Source: Streptomyces sp. NBC_01264
GTDB taxonomy: Bacteria; Actinomycetota; Actinomycetes; Streptomycetales; Streptomycetaceae
Direction: 5' to 3'
DNA length: 64,000 nt
Assembly: GCF_026340675.1 (NCBI RefSeq)
Contig: NZ_JAPEOX010000001.1
Span: 2,480,001 to 2,544,000 of the forward strand
Below the pieces are notes generated by a model, which was not told the DNA's origin, did not search any database, and saw only the letters and a program-made list of their open reading frames with translations. Positions 1-8,394 of this stretch are shown here, piece by piece. The translations under genes were made by a program, and so were the position numbers. The stretch's first letter is position 1. Each line of letters opens with the position of its first letter.

Positions 1-1050
1 CGCCACCTGGTCGACGTCCTGCACGCGGACCGACGCGTGGACCTGGTCGCGGTGTTCGGCCCCGAGCACGGCTTCCGGGGCACGGCCCAGGCGGGCGGCT
101 CGGAGGGGGCCGGGCGGGATCCGGCGACCGGGCTGCCCGTGTACGACACGTACGGCAAGAGCGGGCAGGGCCTCGCGGACGTCTTCACGGCGGCCGGGGT
201 CGACACCGTCGTCTTCGACATCCAGGACGTCGGCGCCCGCTTCTACACCTACATCTGGACCCTCTACGACTGCATGCGCGCGGCCGCCCTCGCCGGGAAG
301 GCGGTGGTGGTGCTGGACCGCCCCAACCCGGTCGGCGCCCTGCGGGCGGCCGGGCCCGTCCTGCAGCGCCCGTACGCGAGCTTCGTGGGCCGGGAGCCGA
401 TCGCGCTGGCGCACGGAATGACGGCGGGCGAGCTGGCGGGGCTCTTCGCGGGCGAGTTCCTCCGGGGAGCCGGCGTCGCCCCGCGGCTGGAGGTGGTGCG
501 GATGGCCGGGTGGCGGCGGGAGTCCTTCTTCGAGGGGACCGGGCTGCCCTGGGTGCCGCCGAGCCCCAACATGCCGACGCCGGGCACGGCCCTCGCGTAC
601 GCCGGGACCTGTCTGTTCGAGGGGACGAACCTGTCGGAGGGGCGCGGTACCACCACCCCCTTCGAGCTGGTCGGCGCGGAGGGCGTGGACCGGCGGTGGG
701 CGGAGGCGGCGAACGCGCTGGAGCTGCCCGGGGTGTGGTTCCGGGAGGCCTATTTCACGCCTTCCTTCTCCAAGCACGCCGGGAAGACCTGCGGCGGGGT
801 CCGGCTGCTCGTCCACGACCGGGAGGCCTTCGATCCGGTACGCGCCGGAATCGGGCTGCTGGTCACGGCGCGGCGGGTGTGGAGCGGCTTCGCGTGGCGT
901 TCCGACCAGTGGATCGACCGGCTGACGGGCTCGGACCGGGTCCGGCTGATGGTCGACGCGGGGGCGGGCGTGGAGGAGATCGCGGCCGACTGGGCGGCCG
1001 GGCTGGCGGGGTTCGCGGCGGTACGGGAGGAGTACCTGCTGTATCCGTGA
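1..1050 (+). CDS. NamZ-type exo-beta-N-acetylmuramidase (DUF1343), 5' partial
   Basis: The frame is open from base 1 (RHLVDVLHADRRV...), so the GTG at 37 is internal and the true start lies outside the window. Family signatures are FGPEHGFRG near the visible N-terminus, FDIQDVGARFYTY, and the block PSPNMPTPGTALAY followed by FEGTNLSEGRGTTTPFE, all typical of DUF1343/NamZ. Characterised members release terminal N-acetylmuramic acid from peptidoglycan fragments and are usually exported or lipoproteins; the export signal, if any, is off the edge. About 349 residues are visible, so only a short N-terminal part is missing. The family call is firm; the substrate is inferred from the family. Confidence 0.9.
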   Translation, partial: RHLVDVLHADRRVDLVAVFGPEHGFRGTAQAGGSEGAGRDPATGLPVYDTYGKSGQGLADVFTAAGVDTVVFDIQDVGARFYTYIWTLYDCMRAAALAGKAVVVLDRPNPVGALRAAGPVLQRPYASFVGREPIALAHGMTAGELAGLFAGEFLRGAGVAPRLEVVRMAGWRRESFFEGTGLPWVPPSPNMPTPGTALAYAGTCLFEGTNLSEGRGTTTPFELVGAEGVDRRWAEAANALELPGVWFREAYFTPSFSKHAGKTCGGVRLLVHDREAFDPVRAGIGLLVTARRVWSGFAWRSDQWIDRLTGSDRVRLMVDAGAGVEEIAADWAAGLAGFAAVREEYLLYP

Positions 1051-1131
1051 ACCGGTGGGTGCGCAGGGGCTGGCCCGGCGGCCCGTTCCGCAGGATGCTG
1101 CGGGCAGGGACACGGCGTGGAGGGGGACGTC

Positions 1132-2493
1132 ATGGTGCACATCGGCGGGGTGGTGCCCGCGGGGGCGAGTCAGACGGCGGCGGTGATCGGGGCCCGGCCG
1201 TACGTGGAGCTGACCTTCGACGCGCAGGGCGACGCGGGCCCGGGCGCCCGGGAGGCGGTCTTCGGGATCGAGGCCACGGACCTGCTGGTCTTCGCCCACG
1301 GATGGAACTCCGACCGGTCGACCGCGATCCGGCTCTTCGACCGGTTCTACGCCCCTTTCGCGGATCTGGTGGGGACCGGGGTGCGGCTGGGGTACGTGGG
1401 GGTCGTGTGGCCCTCGATCCGGTTCGCGGACGAGCCGATACCCGACTTCGACCCCGCCCTCGGTGCCGTGGGAGGGGCGGGGGAACCGGGCCACGGCACG
1501 GCCCTGGACCCGGTCACCCGGCGGGCCCTCGGGGCGTTCTGGCCGGGGCGGGCGGCGGAGCTGGACCGGATCGCCGAGCTGCTGGAGGAGCGGCCCGAGC
1601 ACGAGGGCGGCTTCACCGAGTTCGGCGCGCTCGTACGGGAGCTGGCCGGCGTGGACGGGGTGGGCACGGGCGACGACCTGGCGGCGGCCTTCGCCCCGCG
1701 CGAGGTGCCGGACTTCCTCGGCGGGGACGTCCTGCGGGTGTGCCGGGAGTTCACCGACGCCCTGGCCGAGGCGGGCGCCACGTTCCCCGGGGGCCCGCGG
1801 GACTTCCCCGGCTTCTCGGCCGGCGGCGGGCTGCGGACACTGTGGAACGGCGCCAAGGAGATGCTGCGCCAGGCCACGTACTACCAGATGAAGGCCCGGG
1901 CCGGGGTGGTCGGCGAGCACGGCCTCGGGCCGCTGCTCGCGGAGCTGGCCGGCCGCCGCCCGGCCCTGCGGGTCCACCTCATCGGCCACAGCTTCGGCGG
2001 CCGGGTGGTCTCCTTCGCGCTGCGCGGGCTGCCGTCCGGGGCAAGGAACGTGAAGTCCCTGACCGTCCTCCAAGGGGCCTTCTCCCACTACGCGTTCGCC
2101 GACAGCCTGCCGCACGACCGGGGGCGCGGGGGCGCCCTGCGCGGACTGCAGGCCAGGATCGACGGGCCGCTCACGGCCTGCCACTCCCCCTACGACTCCT
2201 CCCTCAAGGTGTTCTATCCGCTGGCCTCCCGGATGGCCGGCGATTCGGCCGGTCTCCTCGGTTTCGACGAACGGTGGGGCGCGATCGGGCACGACGGGGT
2301 GCAGGGGGTACCGGGAACCCCCCGGCTGACCCTGGACGCGGCGCTGGGGGGCGGCCTGCCCGCGGCGGGCTGCGTGAGTGTGGACGCGGGTTCCGTGGTC
2401 CGGCGCGGAGGCGCCCCTTCGGGGGCGCACAGCGACATCTGCCACGAGGAGTTGGCCCGGCTGGTGGTGGTCGCGGGGCGCATGGGGCGCTGA
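1132..2493 (+). CDS. alpha/beta-hydrolase fold protein
   Basis: A GTG at 1117 is in frame, but GGAGGGGG at 1119-1126 is well spaced for the ATG at 1132, so I use 1132 (MVHIGGVVPAG). An early LLVFAHGWNSD matches the oxyanion-hole strand/loop of lipase-like hydrolases. LIGHSFGGRVVSF carries the GxSxG nucleophile elbow. The acid and histidine of the triad cannot be assigned with certainty; late histidines occur in GHDGVQG and GAHSDICHEELARL. There is no signal peptide or membrane segment, so it is probably cytoplasmic. Substrate is unknown. It is followed after about 150 bases by the zinc-ribbon gene. Confidence 0.7.
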   Translation: MVHIGGVVPAGASQTAAVIGARPYVELTFDAQGDAGPGAREAVFGIEATDLLVFAHGWNSDRSTAIRLFDRFYAPFADLVGTGVRLGYVGVVWPSIRFADEPIPDFDPALGAVGGAGEPGHGTALDPVTRRALGAFWPGRAAELDRIAELLEERPEHEGGFTEFGALVRELAGVDGVGTGDDLAAAFAPREVPDFLGGDVLRVCREFTDALAEAGATFPGGPRDFPGFSAGGGLRTLWNGAKEMLRQATYYQMKARAGVVGEHGLGPLLAELAGRRPALRVHLIGHSFGGRVVSFALRGLPSGARNVKSLTVLQGAFSHYAFADSLPHDRGRGGALRGLQARIDGPLTACHSPYDSSLKVFYPLASRMAGDSAGLLGFDERWGAIGHDGVQGVPGTPRLTLDAALGGGLPAAGCVSVDAGSVVRRGGAPSGAHSDICHEELARLVVVAGRMGR

Positions 2494-2645
2494 GTTCTGG
2501 CCATGTGCCACCCGTACGCCTCGACCGCCCCCGCATGCGCCCGCACCAGGCCGGGCATGTTGGGCACACGGCGCCGGTCCTGTGGGGAACACAGCGCGTC
2601 GGGCACGGCGCCCGGTGCTGGGCGCTCGGCGGAGGTGAAGGTGTG

Positions 2646-3323
2646 ATGGCGGGATTCCGGAGTCTGGCCCATCAGGTGCGCGACGCGCGCAACGACAGGG
2701 CCCTGCGGCGTCATTCGCTGCGCCGCTGCCTGGAGCGGTTCGCCCCGTACGGGCACCGCGCGACGTGGTGGCACCTGTGCGACCGGCACGGGATCGGCCC
2801 CGAGGACCGGGCCGCGGACCCGTCGCGGCTGGTGGCCGCGCTGGAGGAGCTGGAGGAGGCGCGGGCGGTCTGGCTTGCGTACGAACGGCAGTTCGCGGAG
2901 CGCCGGAGGCGCGAGAAGCACGACGGGCAGCGCCGGCCCGAGTGGGCCTGGAGCGGCAGCGGGGACGCGGTGGTGCGGTGCGCCGATCCGGACGTGCGGC
3001 CGCAGGGGGCGCTCGGCGAGGTGCTGAGACGGCTGGTGGAGGCGCTGGAATCGGAGCCGGGCACGGGGTGTCCGGTGTGCGGGGCGCGGGAGTTGCACTG
3101 GCCGGTGCGGGTACCTCCGGCGGTGGCGGCGAAGGCCGCGGCCCGGGCGTCGGGCCCCGGCACGGCCGGCGGGCCCGGCAGACCCGGCGGGTCGTCCGGC
3201 GCGCCGTCCCATGCCGGATGGGCGTGGGACGGGCCGGTGTGCGCGGGCTGCGGAATCGTGGTGCCTAGACCGGCGCTCGCGCGAACAGCGCTGCAGGGGG
3301 CCGACCTGGCGGGGGCGGCGTGA
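2646..3323 (+). CDS. hypothetical zinc-ribbon protein
   Basis: The reading frame is open far upstream, but the only well-supported start is ATG 2646, preceded by GGAGGTG at 2631-2637. The 225-aa product has a charged helical N-terminal part rich in Arg and Glu, and two paired-cysteine motifs in the C-terminal half (CPVCGARELHWPV and CAGCGIVV) separated by a Gly/Pro/Ser linker. This spacing looks like one zinc ribbon split by a flexible insert. I do not recognise the family. The stop overlaps the next GTG start in a GTGA arrangement, implying translational coupling with the BKACE-like gene. Confidence 0.7.
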   Translation: MAGFRSLAHQVRDARNDRALRRHSLRRCLERFAPYGHRATWWHLCDRHGIGPEDRAADPSRLVAALEELEEARAVWLAYERQFAERRRREKHDGQRRPEWAWSGSGDAVVRCADPDVRPQGALGEVLRRLVEALESEPGTGCPVCGARELHWPVRVPPAVAAKAAARASGPGTAGGPGRPGGSSGAPSHAGWAWDGPVCAGCGIVVPRPALARTALQGADLAGAA

Positions 3324-4324
3324 GCGGGGCAGGGGCCGGGAGCGGATCGGGAGCCGGGGCGGGGGCCGGAGCCCGGGCAGAGGCGGGGAGTGGAGTGGGA
3401 GCCGGGGCCGGAGCCCGGGCAGAGGCACGAAACGGAGCGGTAGCAGGGGCCGGAGCCCAGGCAGGGGCCGGAGCCCGGGCCGGAGCCCGGGCAGGGGCCG
3501 GAGCGGGGCCGACTCTCGTGGTGGCGTTGAACGGGGCCCGGGGGGCCGCCGACGGGGCGGCCGTACCCATGAGTCCCGAGGACCTGGTGGAGGCCGCGGT
3601 GGCGGCGGTGGCCGCCGGGGCCCGGGAGGTGCTGGTCCACGCGCGCACCCCGTGCGGCCGCGAGAGCCTCTCGCCCCGGGTGGTCGGGCCGCTGCTGGAG
3701 GCCCTGCGCGAGGCGGGTCTCGGGTGCGGGGCCCCGGTCCCGGGCGGTCGCGGGCCCGGCGGCGGGGTGGCGGGCTCCGCGGCGGCCTCCGCTGCGGTGG
3801 GCACGGCCGTGGCCGTGCCCGTGAGCGTGGCCGTGAGTGTGGGGTCCGAGCCGGATCACGCCGGGCGGCTGGCGCGGGTGCGGAGCTGGACGGTGCTGCC
3901 CGACCGGGCGGTGGTGCGGTTCGCGGAGCCGGGTGCCCGGGAGCTCGCCGAGGCGCTGCTGGAGCGCGGGGTCGCGGTGGACGCGGAGGTCCCGGTGGGC
4001 GGGGATCCCGGCCCGCCCGCGCGGTTCCTCGCCTGGCCGGTACAAGATCCCGCGCGGGTCCGGCTCCTCGTCGAGCTGGGCTCCGCCGACCCGGGGCCGG
4101 TCGCCGAGCTCCTGCGCCGGCTGCCCCCGGTGCCGGTGCTGCTGTTCGGGCGGGAGGCGGCGGCCTGGCCGGCGCTGCGGCTGGCCGCGCGGTACGGCAC
4201 CGGGGCGCGGACCGGCGTAGGAGACGTGCTGCACCTGCCGGACGGGCGGGCGGCGCGGTCGAACGCCGAACTGGTCGCGGCGGCGGCCCGCGCCCGGGAG
4301 GTCACAACAGCCGGGAGCCGGTGA
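3320..4324 (+). CDS. BKACE (DUF849) paralogue with degenerate metal site
   Basis: Family anchors of beta-keto acid cleavage enzymes are present: VVALNGARG (about 67-75), the [12 protein letters not shown] block (106-117) and a C-terminal [13 protein letters not shown] with SNAELV. Family members condense a beta-keto acid with acetyl-CoA using a zinc held by a His-x-His pair and a Glu. Here the first His position reads Leu105 (L-V-H-A-R) and the Glu of the usual GLEDN-like motif reads Gly301, so the normal site is probably not formed. The first roughly 63 residues are an Ala-Gly/Ala-Arg low-complexity tail encoded by GC-rich repeats. Coupled to the preceding zinc-ribbon gene; the 3' end overlaps the convergent soxR by 23 bases. 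Confidence 0.7.
   Translation: MSGAGAGSGSGAGAGAGARAEAGSGVGAGAGARAEARNGAVAGAGAQAGAGARAGARAGAGAGPTLVVALNGARGAADGAAVPMSPEDLVEAAVAAVAAGAREVLVHARTPCGRESLSPRVVGPLLEALREAGLGCGAPVPGGRGPGGGVAGSAAASAAVGTAVAVPVSVAVSVGSEPDHAGRLARVRSWTVLPDRAVVRFAEPGARELAEALLERGVAVDAEVPVGGDPGPPARFLAWPVQDPARVRLLVELGSADPGPVAELLRRLPPVPVLLFGREAAAWPALRLAARYGTGARTGVGDVLHLPDGRAARSNAELVAAAARAREVTTAGSR
3326..3515 (+). repeat. GGAGCCGGGGC-type minisatellite inside the BKACE-like gene
   Basis: Irregular short-period repeats of GGAGCC(C)GGGC(A)GGGGCC encode the Ala/Gly/Arg tail at the N-terminus of the gene starting at 3320. Similar GC-rich expansions occur at 13.3, 15.3, 19.4 and 20.8 kb. Confidence 0.8.
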
Positions 4325-4748
4325 GGCGTTCGCCGAAGATGTCGTCGGGGTTGGAGAGCGCGCAGTTCTCCAGGGACAGGCAGCCGCAGCCGATGCAGTC
4401 GGTCAAATGGTCGCGCAGGCGACCGAGTTGGGCTATGCGCTGATCGAGCTCCGTGCGCCAGCTCTCGGAAAGCCGGGCCCAGTCCTCGCGGTTGGGGGTA
4501 CGGCCTTCGGGGAGCTGGGCGAGTGCGTCGCGGATGCTCGCGAGCGGGATGCCGACGCGCTGGGCGGCCCGCACGAACGCCACGCGGCGCAGCGCGTCGC
4601 GGGTGTAGCGGCGCTGGTTGCCGGAGGTGCGGCGGCTGCTGATCAGGCCCTTGGCCTCGTAGAAGTGCAGGGCGGAGACGGCCGCGCCGCTGCGGGCGGA
4701 CAGCTGGCCGACGGTGAGTTCATGGACCTTCTCGGGAATCTGCGGCAC
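4302..4748 (-). CDS. soxR: redox-sensitive MerR-family activator SoxR
   Basis: The 148-aa protein has a MerR winged helix-turn-helix ([24 protein letters not shown]), a dimerisation helix and the [2Fe-2S] motif [12 protein letters not shown], with Cys118, 121, 123 and 129 in the SoxR spacing. SoxR responds to redox-active compounds by oxidation of the cluster; in Streptomyces it typically controls a small set of oxidoreductase and transport genes rather than soxS. The start is a GTG with no strong ribosome site. Its C-terminal codons overlap the end of the convergent BKACE-like gene. Confidence 0.95.
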   Translation of the reverse strand: MPQIPEKVHELTVGQLSARSGAAVSALHFYEAKGLISSRRTSGNQRRYTRDALRRVAFVRAAQRVGIPLASIRDALAQLPEGRTPNREDWARLSESWRTELDQRIAQLGRLRDHLTDCIGCGCLSLENCALSNPDDIFGERLTGSRLL

Positions 4749-4805
4749 ACCGCCGAGGGTAATCGGCCGGGCCGGGATCCGGAGTCGGGCACGTCGCCGG
4801 CAGTT

Positions 4806-4852
4806 GTCGACGGCCGGCGACGGTCATCGACGGCCGTTGACGGTCGTTGACA
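4806..4852. repeat. short 10-bp-periodic repeat
   Basis: Units resembling TCGACGGCCG / GCGACGGTCA / TCGACGGCCG / TTGACGGTCG / TTGACAGATC follow each other at a 10-base period in the gap between divergent soxR and the MaoC gene. The last unit supplies the TTGACA of the proposed MaoC promoter. Confidence 0.6.
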
Positions 4853-4876
4853 GATCCATGACGGCCCCAGCATGCT
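4847..4876 (+). promoter_or_regulatory. putative promoter of the MaoC gene
   Basis: TTGACA at 4847-4852 is followed after 18 bases by CATGCT at 4871-4876. The -10 is imperfect, but its last base adjoins the TetR-type operator at 4876-4889, a sensible layout for repression. Confidence 0.45.
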
Positions 4877-4889
4877 GAGCAAGCGCTTA
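4876..4889. promoter_or_regulatory. TetR-type operator, copy 1 (TGAGCAAGCGCTTA)
   Basis: The 14-mer TGAGCAAGCGCTTA with palindromic core AAGCGCTT lies just upstream of the MaoC start. An identical 14-mer lies at 6105-6118 in front of the tetR gene, so both are probably bound by that TetR. Confidence 0.65.
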
Positions 4890-4911
4890 TTCGCCAGGGA
4901 GAGGTACGGGT

Positions 4912-5373
4912 ATGTCCGAGCCGAGGATCTTCACGTCCGCCGAGGAGCTCACCGCCGGGATCGGCGCACCGCTCGGCCCGAGCGAGTGGCTGGAGGTGGA
5001 CCAGAAGCGGATCGACCTCTTCGCGGACGCCACCGGGGACCACCAGTGGATCCACGTGGACCCGGAGCGGGCGGAGTCCGGACCCTTCGGTTCCACGATC
5101 GCGCACGGCTACCTCACACTGTCGCTGCTGCCGAGCCTGGTGCCGCAGATCATGCGGGTCGAGGGCATGCGGATGGGCATCAACTACGGGGTCGACAAGG
5201 TGCGTTTCCCGGCGCCGGTGCCGGTCGGTTCGCGGCTGCGCGCGACCGCGCTGATCACCGAGGTCGTGGAAGTGGGCGGCGGCGTCCAAGTGTCGGCCAC
5301 CGTGACCGTCGAGCGCGAGGGCGGCGAGAAGCCCGTGTGCGTGGCGCAGTCGGTGTCCCGCTACTACTTCTGA
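4912..5373 (+). CDS. MaoC-family (R)-specific enoyl-CoA hydratase
   Basis: The 153-aa hot-dog protein contains the hydratase-2 signature DxxxxH in FADATGDHQWIHVDPERA, then GPFGSTIAHGYLTLSLLP, with Asp and His placed as in catalytic MaoC/NodN dehydratases. Members hydrate trans-2-enoyl-CoA to (R)-3-hydroxyacyl-CoA. Start ATG 4912 has GGGAGAGG just upstream. It lies behind an operator shared with the convergent tetR gene, so it is probably induced by an acyl-CoA-like ligand. The physiological chain length is unknown. Confidence 0.88.
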   Translation: MSEPRIFTSAEELTAGIGAPLGPSEWLEVDQKRIDLFADATGDHQWIHVDPERAESGPFGSTIAHGYLTLSLLPSLVPQIMRVEGMRMGINYGVDKVRFPAPVPVGSRLRATALITEVVEVGGGVQVSATVTVEREGGEKPVCVAQSVSRYYF

Positions 5374-5414
5374 CCCGCGGCCAGTTCCGACCCGCGGCTC
5401 CTTCTGACCCGCGG

Positions 5415-6053
5415 CTACTTCTGAACGGCTTCCGGCCCGCCCGCGCCCACCATGCGGAGCACGAGACCGGCGTAGAGCGCGCCGACCTCGTCGGGCGTGC
5501 GGCTGCCGTCCGCGCTGAACCAGCGGGCGACGTCGATGCAGAGCGACAGCACGGCGAGGGTGGTGCCGGGGACGTCGGGGACGAAGAACTCCCCGGCCTC
5601 GACCCCTTCGGCGAGGATGCGGCGGATGGCCGCGTCGCTCCGCCGGCGCAGGGCCACGATCTCGGAGCGGTGCTCCGGAGCGAGAGCATCGAGCTCGTAC
5701 TGGACCACGCGCGCGGTGGTGTGATGGGCCGCGTGCCACCGCACGAAGGACCGTACGGCCGCGTCGAGCCGGTCGGCGGCGCTGCCGGGCCCGGAGGCCG
5801 CGGTGTCCAGGATCTCCAGGGCCTTGTCGTGGCCGATCCGGCTGATCCGGTGGAGCAGCTCTTCCTTGGTCTTGTAGTGGATGTAGAGCGCGGCCGGGCT
5901 CATGCCGGCCCGCCCGGCGATGTCCCGCGTGGTGGTGGCGTGGTACCCGCGCTCCGCGAAGGCCTCCACGGCGGCGACGAGCAGCCGCCGCGCGGCGTCG
6001 GGGGTGACCTCCGACCACGGCCGGTAGCCACCGGTCTCCTCCACGCTGTCCAT
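5415..6053 (-). CDS. TetR-family repressor of the MaoC gene (inferred)
   Basis: The DNA-binding domain is clear: RRLLVAAVEAFAERGYHATTTRDIAGRAG followed by MSPAALYIHYKTKEELL. The C-terminal domain resembles acyl-CoA-responsive TetR proteins of fatty-acid catabolism. A GTG at 6092 would add 13 residues, but ATG 6053 is preceded by GAGGGTGG and gives a normal-length product (212 aa). An exact copy of the MaoC-gene operator lies about 50 bases upstream, so autoregulation plus MaoC control is the simplest reading. The ligand is not evident. Confidence 0.85.
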   Translation of the reverse strand: MDSVEETGGYRPWSEVTPDAARRLLVAAVEAFAERGYHATTTRDIAGRAGMSPAALYIHYKTKEELLHRISRIGHDKALEILDTAASGPGSAADRLDAAVRSFVRWHAAHHTTARVVQYELDALAPEHRSEIVALRRRSDAAIRRILAEGVEAGEFFVPDVPGTTLAVLSLCIDVARWFSADGSRTPDEVGALYAGLVLRMVGAGGPEAVQK

Positions 6054-6104
6054 CGCTCGCCACCCTCTTCGGCCCGTAGGAATGAACAACACCTTACCGG
6101 AGGG

Positions 6105-6118
6105 TGAGCAAGCGCTTA
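6105..6118. promoter_or_regulatory. TetR-type operator, copy 2 (TGAGCAAGCGCTTA)
   Basis: Exact match to the site at 4876-4889, located upstream of the tetR gene and overlapping the stop codon of the YiaAB-like gene. Confidence 0.65.
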
Positions 6119-6427
6119 GCGATCCTGCGGGGCGGACTGCTTCGGGGTGGCGAAGGGGTCGTAGCTCGTCATGATCTTCTCCATGCGGGCCTGGTCGACC
6201 CGGCTGACGATCTGGGTGACCTCCTGGCGGTCGCGGATCACCTTGGCGAGGGTGAAGGCCGAGGTGGTGAGGTAGAGGACGGCGATGCCGAGGAAGGCGC
6301 GGACCCAGCCGTCGGCCTCCATGTTGTAGATCCCCAGGGAGACCGCGCTGATGGCGACGCCGAAGGAGGCGACGGCCTGGCCGTAGTAGGCCCCGGTGTT
6401 CTGCTGCTTGACCTGTGTCTCGTTCAT
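6116..6427 (-). CDS. YiaA/YiaB-like two-helix inner-membrane protein
   Basis: The 103-aa product from ATG 6427 (MNETQVKQQNTGAYYGQ) has two adjacent hydrophobic helices (AVASFGVAISAVSLGIY and WVRAFLGIAVLYLTTSAFTLAKVI) with the YiaAB-domain pattern, then a charged cytoplasmic tail. A longer frame to 6526 exists, but its extension reads as intergenic DNA. Function of the family is unknown. It lies between a tetR gene and an acyl-CoA dehydrogenase on the same strand. Its TAA stop falls inside the TetR operator. Confidence 0.8.
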   Translation of the reverse strand: MNETQVKQQNTGAYYGQAVASFGVAISAVSLGIYNMEADGWVRAFLGIAVLYLTTSAFTLAKVIRDRQEVTQIVSRVDQARMEKIMTSYDPFATPKQSAPQDR

Positions 6428-6497
6428 GGGTCCAGCTTCGGGCGCGCCGGGCGTCGGGACATCCGCGCGCGTACTCACGTACGTACTCAGAAAACCC

Positions 6498-7649
6498 TCA
6501 GAAGGCCGAAACCCCCGTGCGGGCACGGCCGATGAGGAGCTTCTGGATCTGGCTGGTGCCCTCGTAGAGGGTCATCACGCGGGCGTCTCGCAGCAGCTTT
6601 CCGGCCGGGTACTCGTCGATGTAGCCGTAACCGCCGTGCACCTGGAGGGCGTTGCTCGCGGCGCGCACCGCGGCCTCCGAGGCGAAGAGCTTGGCGGTGG
6701 AGGACTCGGTGGCGAACGGCTGCCCGCGGTCGATGAGATCGGCGACCCGCCAGGTCAGCAGCCGGGCCGCGTCCACGTCGACGGAGATGTCGGCGATCAG
6801 CTCCTGGACCAGCTGGTGGTGGGCGATCGGCTTGCCGAACTGCTCGCGCTGGGCCGCGTAGGAGACGGCCGCGTCCAGCGCGGCCTGGGCGATGCCGACG
6901 CAGCCGGCGGCGACGGACATCCGGCCCTTCGCGAGGGCCGACATGGCGACGGAGAAGCCCTTGCCCTCGGGGCCGAGCATCGCGGAGGCGGGCACGCGCA
7001 CCCCGTCGAGGGCGAGTTCGGCGGTGGCCTGGCCGCGCAGGCCCAGCTTGCCGTGGATCTCGCGGCGGGTCAGGCCGGGGGCGTCGGTGGGCACCAGGAA
7101 CGCGGAGATTCCGCGGTGGCCGGGGTCCTCGTTCGTGCGGGCGAAGAGGAGGACCACGTCGGCCCAGGTGCCGTTGGTGATGAACATCTTGCTGCCGCTG
7201 ATGACGTACGCGTCATCCTCGCGCCGGGCGCGGGTGGTGAGGGCGGCGGCGTCGGAGCCGGTACCGGGCTCGGTGAGGCCGAAGCAGCCGAGGGCCTCGC
7301 CGGAGCACAGGCGGGGCAGCCAGGCGCGCTTCTGCTCCTCGCTCCCCCAAGCGGCGACGGTCTTGGCGACCAGCCCGAGGGAGACGGAGACGATGCCGCG
7401 CACGGCGGAGTCCCCGCGGCCGAGCTCCTCGGTGACCAGGACGTAGGAGAGGTGGTCCCCGCCGGAGCCGCCGTACTCCTCCGGAACGGTCAGGCCGAGG
7501 AAGCCGACGGAGCCGAGCTTCTTGACGATGGCCCGGTCCACGCTCTCGGCGCGGTCCCACTCGGCCGCGTACGGGGCGATCTCGCGCTCGGTGAACGCGC
7601 GGGCCAGATCGCGGACCGCGGACTGCTCCTCACTGAGCTCCAGATTCAC
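6498..7649 (-). CDS. acyl-CoA dehydrogenase
   Basis: The 383-aa flavoprotein has the full set of ACAD blocks: N-terminal helical domain, CFGLTEPGTGSDAAAL (FAD/substrate region), FITNGTWADVVLLFA, RMSVAAGCVGIAQAALDAAVSYAAQREQFG, and the C-terminal GYGYIDEYPAGKLLRDARV...LYEGTSQIQ carrying the catalytic Glu363. It oxidises acyl-CoA to 2-enoyl-CoA in the cytoplasm, passing electrons to ETF. GTG 7649 has GGAGGTG just upstream. The divergent promoter region shared with the tetR at 7736 contains an AAACTAGCG-type operator also found before the aldehyde dehydrogenase, so the genes are probably co-regulated. Chain-length specificity cannot be read. Confidence 0.93.
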   Translation of the reverse strand: MNLELSEEQSAVRDLARAFTEREIAPYAAEWDRAESVDRAIVKKLGSVGFLGLTVPEEYGGSGGDHLSYVLVTEELGRGDSAVRGIVSVSLGLVAKTVAAWGSEEQKRAWLPRLCSGEALGCFGLTEPGTGSDAAALTTRARREDDAYVISGSKMFITNGTWADVVLLFARTNEDPGHRGISAFLVPTDAPGLTRREIHGKLGLRGQATAELALDGVRVPASAMLGPEGKGFSVAMSALAKGRMSVAAGCVGIAQAALDAAVSYAAQREQFGKPIAHHQLVQELIADISVDVDAARLLTWRVADLIDRGQPFATESSTAKLFASEAAVRAASNALQVHGGYGYIDEYPAGKLLRDARVMTLYEGTSQIQKLLIGRARTGVSAF

Positions 7650-7688
7650 CGGGCACCTCCGGGTGGGGACGGGGACGGGATCGGCCGT

Positions 7689-7707
7689 TAATTACCACCG
7701 CTAGTTT
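7689..7707. promoter_or_regulatory. operator, AAACTAGCG family, copy 1
   Basis: On the minus strand this reads AAACTAGCGGTGGTAATTA, matching 15 of 19 bases of the better palindrome at 11193-11211. It lies between the divergent acyl-CoA dehydrogenase and tetR genes, just upstream of the tetR -10. Confidence 0.6.
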
Positions 7708-7722
7708 AAATGCGGCAGGCCT

Positions 7723-7728
7723 TACTAT
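7723..7728 (+). promoter_or_regulatory. -10 element for leaderless tetR transcript
   Basis: TACTAT ends seven bases before ATG 7736, where transcription would begin at or next to the start codon. No ribosome site precedes the ATG, consistent with a leaderless message. Confidence 0.5.
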
Positions 7729-7735
7729 GTGGCGC

Positions 7736-8383
7736 ATGGCCAGACCGCGCAAGCCCCTCCTCAGCAGATCCCGCATCGTCGAAGCGGCGGGCGCGCTGGT
7801 GGACGGCGAGGGGCTGGAGGCCGTCTCGACGCGACGGCTGGCGGCGGCGCTGGGGGTCAGCGGGCCGTCGCTGTACAACCACTTCCGCACGAAGGACGAG
7901 ATCCTGGACGCGGTCGCGGACGCGGTGAGCGCACGGGTCGACCTGTCGATGTTCGAGCCCGGGGACGGCCGGGAATGGCAGGTCGCGCTGCGCGACTGGG
8001 CGCACTCCTACCGGGCCGCGCTGTCCGACCATCCGAACATCGTGCCGGTGCTGGCGCGCGGACCTGGCCGCAGGCCGGCCGGACTGCGGGTGGCGGACGC
8101 GGTGTTCGGGGCGATGACCGCGGCGGGCTGGCCGCCGGCGCAGGCGACCCGGATCGGCGCACTGATGCGGTACTTCATCCTCGGCTCGGCGGTGGGTTCC
8201 TTCGCCGGGGGTTTCGTGAACGACGAGACGGCATACGACCCGTCGGACTACCCGCACCTGGGCCAGGCCCACCTGCTGGCGGAGCGCCAGCAGGAGGTCG
8301 ACGAGGGCGCCTTCGAAACGGGCCTGGCGGCACTGCTGGACGGCCTGGCCCTCCAGTACGCGGCGCTGCGGGAGAGCGCCTGA
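7736..8383 (+). CDS. TetR-family repressor (TetR C-terminal class)
   Basis: The N-terminal HTH is RSRIVEAAGALVDGEGLEAV with STRRLAAALGVSGPSLYNHF; the ligand domain is of the TetR_C type (GALMRYFILGSAVGSFAGG). ATG 7736 (MARPRK) is preferred over ATG 7727 because a TACTAT -10 places transcription at 7736 and no Shine-Dalgarno is present. Divergent from the acyl-CoA dehydrogenase, with an operator between them that recurs in front of the aldehyde/alcohol dehydrogenase pair. This makes it the likely regulator of all three. The inducer is unknown. Confidence 0.87.
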   Translation: MARPRKPLLSRSRIVEAAGALVDGEGLEAVSTRRLAAALGVSGPSLYNHFRTKDEILDAVADAVSARVDLSMFEPGDGREWQVALRDWAHSYRAALSDHPNIVPVLARGPGRRPAGLRVADAVFGAMTAAGWPPAQATRIGALMRYFILGSAVGSFAGGFVNDETAYDPSDYPHLGQAHLLAERQQEVDEGAFETGLAALLDGLALQYAALRESA

Positions 8384-8394
8384 CGGGCGGCCCC

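Noticed and set aside
510..2645. Long plus-strand frame upstream of the zinc-ribbon gene
   Set aside because: It overlaps the muramidase and hydrolase genes in another frame, is Arg/Gly/Pro noise, and the real start is ATG 2646 with a strong ribosome site.
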